Source: an uncultured Clostridia bacterium (lineage in GTDB: Bacteria; Bacillota; Clostridia; Christensenellales; UBA1242). From it: a stretch of 32,310 nt of DNA. Every line of letters begins with the position of its first letter. Positions within the stretch are counted from its first letter, which is position 1. The notes under the pieces were generated by a model, which saw nothing but the letters and a program-made list of their open reading frames with translations, was not told the DNA's origin and made no database searches. The translations under genes were made by a program, and so were the position numbers. The stretch lies in the NCBI GenBank assembly GCA_945921465.1, contig CAMEKS010000011.1, positions 1-32,310 of the forward strand, read 5' to 3'. Positions 15,331 to 22,387 of this stretch are shown piece by piece.

Positions 15331-16052
15331 ATTTATCTAACTAAAAACATATTAGTTATCATAAACCCCTCATAGTTAAAATAATATTAATTGAGGCATT
15401 AACTATTTAGCAATAAAACAATACCGACTTTCTATTTCGTCACAGAAATAATTTACAATTTAACATAATAACGCCTAGCTTGAATTTAGTATTATTTTAT
15501 AATGGTTAAATACATTATTATTAGTAATTATAAGTTTAGTTATATTGTTTATTCATTTTTTATTCTATTTAATTTTCTCATATATTCAAAAAATATAATG
15601 AAAGTTAACATCATTAAAAACTTCTGCCTTGCCTGTTTTAATATGTGGACTTTGTTTGTGGCTTCGCCATGCCTCATAAAAATTATATTCATTTACCATT
15701 CTCCAACATTTCCATAAAACAACATTATTATTTTAATTAAATTGTAATATTAATATTATAAAATATCTATATATTCCAATAACGTATATTAAATTAAAAA
15801 TTAACTTTCTTTTGGGCTAAATTTTATATATTAAAAATATCCAATTCTTAAAATGTTTTTATTATAAAAATTTTAATTCGTATTTCATACAACCTGCTTT
15901 TTCGCAACATTTTTATAATATACCTTTGCAAAAACATAGACTGCCATATTTGTTTATTCAGTCAAACCAATTTAAGTAACAGGTCGCTGCAAAATACTGC
16001 AAAACCAATATTATTACGCAAATAAAAACTTAATTTTTTGTTGAGATTTACT
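15331..16052. other. Long gene-free region where murG would be expected
   Basis: No convincing gene on either strand. A locally GC-richer patch (15621-15675) contains a 42-codon minus-strand frame (15549-15677, beginning MRHGEATNKVHILKQ) without a ribosome site. The rest is very AT-rich. The region lies between the zinc-ribbon gene and murA, inside the dcw cluster. Confidence 0.5.
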
Positions 16053-16574
16053 TTAATCTTCAAGTTTTTGACCACATTTTTTGCAGAACTTATCATCAAC
16101 CCCATTAATTGATTTACATTTTGGACATTTTCTTATCAAATGTGCCCCACAATTACTGCAATATTCTTCATCAGCGTCAACCTTGTCTCCACATTTAGGA
16201 CACTTTTCAACATTCACCCCCTCAACTACCGAGTGAATTTTCTTTTTTGTTGCTCTATGCTGAATATCAGCATCATTCGATGCAATTTCTTCTAATATTT
16301 GCTCTGTTTTCTTTTGTGTGTATAATTGTTTCTTTAACTTCATCTCTGCCAACTCAGGCTCAAATGCAACCATAAACAATGGTAATAAAACTACAAGGAT
16401 TCCTCCACCAATAGGTATCAATATTGCACCTAGTACTTGGTTATCAAACATTACTGACCACCCTACTATTTCACATACTAGGAAAACCACAAGTAAAATT
16501 ACCCATAACACCTTTGCCACTATTACATGCTTAGGTTGTTGCAATTTATCGCTATTCAATTTTTTATTTCCCAT
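16053..16574 (-). CDS. Two-helix membrane protein with double zinc ribbon
   Basis: 173 residues. Two hydrophobic helices lie near the N-terminus (about 18-38 and 45-68), followed by a charged stretch (about 75-115). The tail has two zinc ribbons: KCPKCGD...YCSNCGA and KCPKCKS...FCKKCGQ, eight Cys in CxxC pairs (about 124-170). Such double-zinc-ribbon tails are common in Gram-positive membrane proteins of unknown function and usually mediate protein contacts. Its own perfect-consensus promoter lies just upstream and AAGGAG precedes the ATG. It is thus an independent transcription unit lying within the dcw cluster. Confidence 0.82.
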   Translation of the reverse strand: MGNKKLNSDKLQQPKHVIVAKVLWVILLVVFLVCEIVGWSVMFDNQVLGAILIPIGGGILVVLLPLFMVAFEPELAEMKLKKQLYTQKKTEQILEEIASNDADIQHRATKKKIHSVVEGVNVEKCPKCGDKVDADEEYCSNCGAHLIRKCPKCKSINGVDDKFCKKCGQKLED

Positions 16575-16899
16575 ATTGTCTCCTTTTTACTTCGAAATAA
16601 TTATACCAATAGAAAAAAATATGTCAAATAAAATAATATTTAAGCGAAATATTTAATGTTAAACACACTGCAAAGTCAATTAATATAAAACATTTCGTAT
16701 CTTGCGATTTTATATTCTCTTAACTAATAGCTAATAGTTATCAACACACCAATTTCACTTATAAATACAAATAATCACTTCCGACACAGATAAAATAAAG
16801 CAATATCTATCATAAATATAAATTTGTTATCATCAGCATTATCTATTATGATATTTTACACCTTTTCTATTCAATTTTATTATCTACAAATTAACGAGT
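16575..16899. other. Intergenic stretch
   Basis: 325 bases, AT-rich. Apart from the strong minus-strand promoter of the zinc-ribbon gene at its left edge, I see no gene or clear structure. Confidence 0.5.
16600..16627 (-). promoter_or_regulatory. Perfect-consensus promoter of the zinc-ribbon gene
   Basis: TTGACA (16627-16622), 16-bp spacer, TATAAT (16605-16600), with an extended TGG before the -10. This is the best promoter match in the window. Confidence 0.8.
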
Positions 16900-17274
16900 T
16901 CAACCTTTACCATCAATTATTTTTTCTAAAATAGAAATCAATTTCTTGTCTTTTTCTCTATTCAAAAGTTTTTTTACTTTTAATACATAGTTAAGATTTG
17001 CAAATTTATATCCATTTATTAACACAACCTCTTTGGGTTCGTATAAATTATTCGAAATTTCGATACAATCCATACATTTTATTTCTTTTCCCATCGCACC
17101 AATTTTAGTTTCCCATTTTAAGGAATGGTAATATGCACTTGTAGTTGCAATATCAATATCCGGAGTTGATTGTATAATTCCTTGAGCAACAAGTGAAGCC
17201 CCACTAATTATTATACACTCGTCTTTATCTATCTTGTACTTATCCAATGCTGCGAAAATATCATTTATATTCAT
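16900..17274 (-). CDS. Minimal nucleotidyltransferase-like protein
   Basis: 124 residues. IIISGASLVAQGIIQSTPDIDIAT (about 21-44) resembles the nucleotidyltransferase core of AbiEii/DUF6036-like proteins: a G-[GA]-x-[AS]-L stretch, then T-x-D-I-D with two catalytic-type Asp. The C-terminal LLNREKDKKLISILEK fits the 'R..KD..D...L' helix of the same group. These proteins include toxins of toxin-antitoxin pairs and resistance-type enzymes. No antitoxin or partner is adjacent, so that role is only a possibility. AGAGG precedes the ATG. It lies between the ftsW terminator and the zinc-ribbon gene, an insertion relative to usual dcw order. Confidence 0.62.
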   Translation of the reverse strand: MNINDIFAALDKYKIDKDECIIISGASLVAQGIIQSTPDIDIATTSAYYHSLKWETKIGAMGKEIKCMDCIEISNNLYEPKEVVLINGYKFANLNYVLKVKKLLNREKDKKLISILEKIIDGKG

Positions 17275-17308
17275 AGAATAAACCTCTATATCAATATATC
17301 ACACTACC

Positions 17309-17339
17309 AAAAAAAATGTATACATTTTTCGTATACATT
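17309..17339 (-). terminator. Terminator of the spoIIE-mur-ftsW operon
   Basis: Minus strand: AATGTATAC (17339-17331), 7-base loop, GTATACATT (17323-17315), then a run of eight T's. It begins 14 bases after the ftsW stop. Confidence 0.82.
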
Positions 17340-17352
17340 CTTATATTTTTAC

Positions 17353-18489
17353 TCATTTTGACACAGCAAAATTATTTTTTCTTGACCGCTTATCAATATT
17401 CATTAGCACGCCAATTGCACTCATAAACACAATTAGACTACTTCCTCCTGCTGAAATAAATGGAAGTGGGATACCTGTGGGTGGAATAGAGCCTGTCACA
17501 ACTGCAACATTAATTAGGGTCTGGCAGGCTATTAGGCTGGTGATGCCTGCTGCAAGCAAAGTGCCTAGCCTGTCGGGTGCATTGATAGCAATCTTAATCC
17601 CTAGACTGATTAACAGAATATAAAGTCCAAATAACACAGCTATGCCAAAAAATCCTACTTCTTCGCCAATAATAGCAAGAATAAAATCGCTCTCTGCAAA
17701 TGGCAAAAATAAATACTTTTGCATAGAATTGCCAATACCTACACCAAACATTCCACCCGCGCCTAATGAATAAAGAGACTGAATTAACTGAAATCCTTCG
17801 TCTTGAGGATTGGCCCAAGGATTAATAAACGCAAGCAATCTATATAATCGATAAGGTTCTATTATAATCAGTATTGGCACTAGCAAACCTGCAGCGATTA
17901 ACATCAAAACAAAATATTTTTTATTAATTCCGCCTAGATATAACATAATCAGCATTACCATACCTACACATAGAGTAACGCTTAAGTTAGGTTCCAACAA
18001 TATAAGTAGACATATCAGACCACCTACTGCAATAACTGGTAGCATTGTTTTGAATGTATGCATTGTCTTATAATTGCGAGACATATATGTTGCCGCAAAT
18101 ATTACAAAACCAAACTTAGCCACCTCGCTAGATTGTATAGATAGACTGCCATACCCTATCCAACGCCTAGAGCCATTAGCACTAATACTAACCCCAGGTA
18201 TAAAAACTAACAACAATAAGACAATAGAGGCAACTGCTATCCAGATATAAAATTTAGATAATCGATGGTAGTTCAATCTAGCCACCAACACCATAGCAAC
18301 TATACCTATGCCAAATCCAATAATTTGCTTTATAACAAAATGTTTGCTATTGCCATACAATACTTCTGCAGAATACTTGCTGGCAGAATATATAAACACA
18401 AAACCTATTATGCATAATAACAAAACAACCGTAAGTAGCAAAATATTAATAGTAATAGGATTAAATTTGTCAAATCTTTTCTTTGTCAT
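17353..18489 (-). CDS. ftsW: Septal peptidoglycan polymerase FtsW (SEDS family)
   Basis: 378 residues, about ten membrane helices, SEDS glycosyltransferase that polymerises lipid II at the septum with a partner class B PBP. Seen motifs: GSRRWIGYGSLSIQSSEVAKFG (the RWI..GG..QPSE.aK signature), EPNLSVTL, GLYSLGAGGMFGVGIGNSMQKYLFLPFAESDFILAIIGEEVG, and TGSIPPTGIPLPFISAGGSSL at the end. The catalytic-type Asp in ESDF is kept. Its ATG overlaps the end of murD by 20 bases, with AAGAGAT as ribosome site. It is the last gene of the operon before a strong terminator; murG, its usual neighbour, is not here. SpoVE is a sporulation paralogue of the same family; the cluster position favours FtsW. Confidence 0.93.
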   Translation of the reverse strand: MTKKRFDKFNPITINILLLTVVLLLCIIGFVFIYSASKYSAEVLYGNSKHFVIKQIIGFGIGIVAMVLVARLNYHRLSKFYIWIAVASIVLLLLVFIPGVSISANGSRRWIGYGSLSIQSSEVAKFGFVIFAATYMSRNYKTMHTFKTMLPVIAVGGLICLLILLEPNLSVTLCVGMVMLIMLYLGGINKKYFVLMLIAAGLLVPILIIIEPYRLYRLLAFINPWANPQDEGFQLIQSLYSLGAGGMFGVGIGNSMQKYLFLPFAESDFILAIIGEEVGFFGIAVLFGLYILLISLGIKIAINAPDRLGTLLAAGITSLIACQTLINVAVVTGSIPPTGIPLPFISAGGSSLIVFMSAIGVLMNIDKRSRKNNFAVSK

Positions 18490-19792
18490 ATTTATCTCTT
18501 AGTTGAATGACAGAATTTTTGTAATAATCACCCCTTGCAGCGTAGGACATAAATTCATCAAAACTAGCACAAGCAGGAGATAACAAAACTGTATCCACAC
18601 CATCCCATACGTTTGGCAATTTCTCCATTGCTTCGGCCAAAGTCTTATAATAATAGAATGTGATTTTGTTATTATATTTTTTGAGTTTGTATATTTGTTT
18701 GCCATATGCTCCAAAAGCAATTATTTTGTTAACTTTGTCAGGTATATTTGCTATAAACTCTTTGAAATTTAGTTCCTTATTCTTGCCACCAAGCAAAAGC
18801 AAAATATGTGAACTATTAATACTATCTATACATGCTTTACTTGCGTGAATATTTGTTGCCTTGCTGTCGTTATAAAATGTAATACTATTAATTTTTGTCA
18901 CATACTCACATCTATGTGGCAAAAACTCAAATGTTGGTAACATTTCTATAATATCTGATGCCAAAATATCAAGTACATCACCCACAACGAACAGCAATGT
19001 AATATCTTGATACAAGACAGGTGGAATAGTATATGTACTAAGGTCACATAATTCCTTATTGTCTTTTAGTATAACCGAGCCATCTAACTTATATTTTGAT
19101 TTAGGACAATTGCCATAATACACTTTAGTTGCATTAACTTTCTTTAAGTTACGCAATCTCTCATCTTCGCCATTAATAATTGCATAATTGCTCCGATTTT
19201 GATTGTTAAATATATTTAATTTTGCATTAAAATAATTCTCAAATGTCTTGTGCCTGTCTATATGATCGGCAGCTATATTAAGGAAAATAGAAATATCACT
19301 GCGAAACGTGCTTACACCTAGCAATTGAAACGAACTCAACTCTATTACTATATAATCATACTTAATACCATAAGCATCACTCAGAGGCTTGCCAATATTC
19401 CCCATTTCCGCCACTCTATATCCACTTCTTTCTAGCAGTTGATATATCAAATGCGTAGTGGTTGTTTTGCCATTAGTCCCAGTTACAGCAATTATTTGGG
19501 TTTGCGGTTCTAGAAACATATATCCAAACTCTATTTCGCTAATTACTTCTACGCCTTTGTCTCTAGCGTATACCAATTCTTTTCGATTATAATCTACTGC
19601 TGGAGATAGCACAACTAGGTCAAATTGCAAAATATCTTTCTTGGATATATGACTAATAAAATTGCCACCACTTATCTTAAGCGACTCGTCTAGTATCTTA
19701 TATTCTGCATCAATATCTATTAATATTTTTTCTACTGCGTGCCCGCTAATTCCATAACCCCATATCAAAACATTCTTGTATGCAAAATCCAT
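18470..19792 (-). CDS. murD: UDP-N-acetylmuramoylalanine--D-glutamate ligase MurD
   Basis: MurD adds D-Glu to UDP-MurNAc-L-Ala in the cytoplasm. The 440-residue protein has the Rossmann-type N-domain (VLIWGYGISGHAV), the Mur-ligase ATP loop AVTGTNGKTTTTHL near residue 110, IELSSFQL, the N..ADHIDRH segment, and the C-terminal HRCEYV...FYNDSKATN and LLLGGKNKELNF motifs specific to MurD. Start ATG with GAGGT 4 bases before. A terminator-like hairpin lies 1-2 bases upstream of that ribosome site, so expression may be attenuated relative to mraY. It overlaps ftsW by 20 bases at its 3' end. Confidence 0.96.
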   Translation of the reverse strand: MDFAYKNVLIWGYGISGHAVEKILIDIDAEYKILDESLKISGGNFISHISKKDILQFDLVVLSPAVDYNRKELVYARDKGVEVISEIEFGYMFLEPQTQIIAVTGTNGKTTTTHLIYQLLERSGYRVAEMGNIGKPLSDAYGIKYDYIVIELSSFQLLGVSTFRSDISIFLNIAADHIDRHKTFENYFNAKLNIFNNQNRSNYAIINGEDERLRNLKKVNATKVYYGNCPKSKYKLDGSVILKDNKELCDLSTYTIPPVLYQDITLLFVVGDVLDILASDIIEMLPTFEFLPHRCEYVTKINSITFYNDSKATNIHASKACIDSINSSHILLLLGGKNKELNFKEFIANIPDKVNKIIAFGAYGKQIYKLKKYNNKITFYYYKTLAEAMEKLPNVWDGVDTVLLSPACASFDEFMSYAARGDYYKNSVIQLRDKYDKEKI

Positions 19793-19803
19793 ATCGACCT
19801 CAC

Positions 19804-19842
19804 AAAAAAAAATAATACACTATATTTTATTAGTGCATTATT
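19804..19842 (-). terminator. Terminator-like hairpin directly before murD (possible attenuator)
   Basis: Minus strand: AATAATGCACT (19842-19832), 10-base loop, AGTGTATTATT (19821-19811), one G-U pair, then nine T's reaching 19804. The murD ribosome site starts at 19801. A second small hairpin (ACATCA/TGATGT, about 19860-19880) and an overlapping palindrome ATTATTAATAAT lie just upstream and could compete with the 5' arm. Confidence 0.72.
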
Positions 19843-19898
19843 AATAATATCATTGATACATCATTATGATGTGTAATATTTTGTCGAGAATGCATCAA

Positions 19899-20900
19899 TC
19901 ACACCGGAACATAAAACGCTATAGACAGTAAGGCAACAATTATTGTAACAAATACATAAATACCTACTATTTTGGTCTCAAATAATCCACATCGTTCTAA
20001 ATGATGATGAATCGGCGCCATCTTAAAAACTCTTTTGTGCGTTAATTTGTATACAGCAACTTGTATGATAACACTAGTGGCAGATATCACATATACTATC
20101 CCCAAAACTATTAAGAGAATATATTCTCCAGTAAATGCACACACGCTAGCGATAAATCCACCCAAAGCCAACGATCCTGTATCTCCCATAAAAATCGCCG
20201 CAGGATAACAATTAAATAGCAAAAAAGCCAAAACAGCCCCTCCAACACCAAAACATGCCACAGCGATATTGCGATACTCTAGATACACACTAGCAAGGGA
20301 GCCAATATCAACTAAGTGCAAATATCTAAGATAGGTAATCAATCCCAAAGATATTATTACTATAAAAGATGTATATCCCGCCAGACCATCTAATCCATCA
20401 GTTAAGTTAACTGAATTAGTAACCGCTATATAGAAAAAAATACATATCGGCACTATCCACCAACTAACATTAACCTCTATATCTGTGAAGGGAATGTGCA
20501 TAGCACCGCCTGTTAAGCCAAAATTATATACAAATATTGAAATAATAACTGCTATACCTACTTGTCCAATTATCTTCTGATATGGTTTCAAGCCCTCATT
20601 GTGTTTATTCCTAATCTTAAGATAGTCATCTAAAAAGCCAACAAGACCGTATGCAAAACTAACAACCAAAGACAATATGGCTAATATTTTGTTTGTTTCA
20701 AAGAAAAAACACGAAGCCAACCCCCCAAACAAAAACAATATACCGCCCATACTAAGTGTGCCTTGCTTAAACCGATGATTGTCAACATATTCCAAAATAT
20801 TCTGCCCAGTTTTCAATCGTCTTAGAACACGAAAAACTATCGGCGATATTATTAGTACCACTGCAGCACAGACTACAAAACTTAAAAATAGTGTGCTCAA
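19899..20900 (-). CDS. mraY: Phospho-N-acetylmuramoyl-pentapeptide transferase MraY
   Basis: MraY moves phospho-MurNAc-pentapeptide onto undecaprenyl phosphate, making lipid I at the inner membrane face. The 333-residue protein has about ten helices and the family motifs: MGGILFLFGG, VGFLDDYLKIRNKHNEGLKPYQKIIGQ (the DDxxK catalytic pair), NLTDGLDGLA, YPAAIFMGDTGSLALGG, and APIHHHLE. The start is TTG, placed by a very strong AGGAGGAG site 6 bases upstream. It lies 36 bases after murE; murF, which often stands between them, is absent. Confidence 0.96.
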   Translation of the reverse strand: MSTLFLSFVVCAAVVLIISPIVFRVLRRLKTGQNILEYVDNHRFKQGTLSMGGILFLFGGLASCFFFETNKILAILSLVVSFAYGLVGFLDDYLKIRNKHNEGLKPYQKIIGQVGIAVIISIFVYNFGLTGGAMHIPFTDIEVNVSWWIVPICIFFYIAVTNSVNLTDGLDGLAGYTSFIVIISLGLITYLRYLHLVDIGSLASVYLEYRNIAVACFGVGGAVLAFLLFNCYPAAIFMGDTGSLALGGFIASVCAFTGEYILLIVLGIVYVISATSVIIQVAVYKLTHKRVFKMAPIHHHLERCGLFETKIVGIYVFVTIIVALLSIAFYVPV

Positions 20901-20936
20901 AAGAACTCCTCCTCTTACAATATAGTAACTAAAAAA

Positions 20937-22385
20937 TTAACATCTTGCACTACGAATGCATTTCTTAACTTCGTCAACATCCGAATAAGGTACAACCTCG
21001 TCCCCAATAACCTGCTTATTCTCTACCCCCTTACCCAACAAAACCAATGTGTCATTAGGTTGCATTCGTTCTATGGCAAATTGAATAGCACGAGCTCGGT
21101 CGGGTATCTCAGCAATAACCTTGTGTAATGTTGTGCCTGACTTGATATCACGTGCTACAACATCAAAATCCTCTGTACCTAGATTATCCGTACTAATGAT
21201 TATTTCATCCGAATATTTACTTGCTACTTTACCCATTGCCGTTCGCTTATGAGTGTCAGAATAACCTACACATCCAAATAACGTTGTTATTTTGCCACGA
21301 CGCAAATTTTTTATTAAGCTAAGCACCTTATCAAACCCATCAGGAGTGTGCGCAAAGTCTATTATAATCTTCCTATTGTTAGGCATTGTGTAGACCATAA
21401 ATCTACCGTCAACACCCTTCATATTCTGCAAAGCAGTTATAATCGAATTATCATCAACCCCAAGCATTTTGCAAGCACCAATAGCAGCCATAATATTATA
21501 TACATTATATTCGCCAGTTAATTTGGTTCGTATATCCAATATATCATCATCTACATTGACGACTAACTTAGCACCCCTTATTGACATCTTCATATTGACA
21601 GCAAAAATATTAGCGGGATTATGCAAACCGTATGTGATAGTAGGTATATTGCCACGCTTTGCTATTATTCTGCCATACTCATCATCAACATTCACAACCG
21701 CTTCTCGAATATTGGCAGATTTGAAATAATCTATCTTAGTGTTAACATAGTTATCCATTGTACCAAAAAAATCCAAGTGTTCTTCACTAATATTGGTAAA
21801 TACAGCCACATCCCAATTAATGCCATATGTTTTGTTATAGTATATTGCGTGTGCCGATACTTCCGCTACCACCACCTCTACACCAAAACTTAACATCTGT
21901 TGCATTGCATAATATAGTTCAATTGGATCGGGCGTTGTCATATTGCTAGGCAGATAGTCTCCGTCAATATATATACCGTTTGTGCCAATAACACCAACTT
22001 TTTTGTCAGTTTTTGACATAATATTGGCAATTATATAGGATGTTGTTGTTTTACCGTTAGTACCAATGATCGCAACTTTCGTCAATTTTTCGTCCGCTCT
22101 TCCATAGAAGTTCTTGGCCATCAAAGCCATCGCTATGCGAACATTGTCAACTATTATTTGCGTAGCAGACACAGTAAGCCTAGACTCGGACACAATTACT
22201 TTTGCTCCATTATCTATCGCCATTTGAGTAAACTTAGATCCATCAAAAGTATTACCCTTGATACAGAAAAATATAGCTCCCTCAATAGTCTCATTAGAGT
22301 TATGAGTAAGGCAAGTTATATTGTAATCTTGCCAATTAATAATTTCTTTGCATTTCAATTTCTTAATAATATCGCTTAGTCTCAT
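20937..22385 (-). CDS. murE: UDP-MurNAc-tripeptide ligase MurE with atypical specificity motif
   Basis: MurE adds the third stem-peptide residue to UDP-MurNAc-L-Ala-D-Glu. The 482-residue protein has IEGAIFFCIKGNTFDGSKF at the start, ATP loop IIGTNGKTTTSY, TTPDPIELY, EVSAHAI, FTNISEEHLDFF, HTPDGFDKVL, and GCVGYSDTHKRTAMGKVA. The position that reads DNPR in meso-diaminopimelate enzymes is Asp400-Asn-Leu-Gly403 here, so the Arg that contacts the diaminopimelate carboxylate is missing. The preceding GGxRD is also changed (VGYSD). The third amino acid may therefore not be meso-DAP. ATG with GAGGT at 6 bases, 2 bases after the spoIIE stop, hence co-transcribed with it. Catalytic ATP residues look intact. 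Confidence 0.94.
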   Translation of the reverse strand: MRLSDIIKKLKCKEIINWQDYNITCLTHNSNETIEGAIFFCIKGNTFDGSKFTQMAIDNGAKVIVSESRLTVSATQIIVDNVRIAMALMAKNFYGRADEKLTKVAIIGTNGKTTTSYIIANIMSKTDKKVGVIGTNGIYIDGDYLPSNMTTPDPIELYYAMQQMLSFGVEVVVAEVSAHAIYYNKTYGINWDVAVFTNISEEHLDFFGTMDNYVNTKIDYFKSANIREAVVNVDDEYGRIIAKRGNIPTITYGLHNPANIFAVNMKMSIRGAKLVVNVDDDILDIRTKLTGEYNVYNIMAAIGACKMLGVDDNSIITALQNMKGVDGRFMVYTMPNNRKIIIDFAHTPDGFDKVLSLIKNLRRGKITTLFGCVGYSDTHKRTAMGKVASKYSDEIIISTDNLGTEDFDVVARDIKSGTTLHKVIAEIPDRARAIQFAIERMQPNDTLVLLGKGVENKQVIGDEVVPYSDVDEVKKCIRSARC

Positions 22386-22387
22386 TA

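Noticed and set aside
15502..15717. 71-codon plus-strand frame in the void before murA
   Set aside because: Composition (Ile/Phe/Lys/Asn/Tyr) is what AT-rich noise gives; there is no ribosome site or domain.
16053..17274. Toxin-antitoxin pair made of the nucleotidyltransferase-like and zinc-ribbon genes
   Set aside because: The genes are 325 bases apart, the zinc-ribbon gene has its own strong promoter, and the membrane zinc-ribbon protein does not resemble a known antitoxin.
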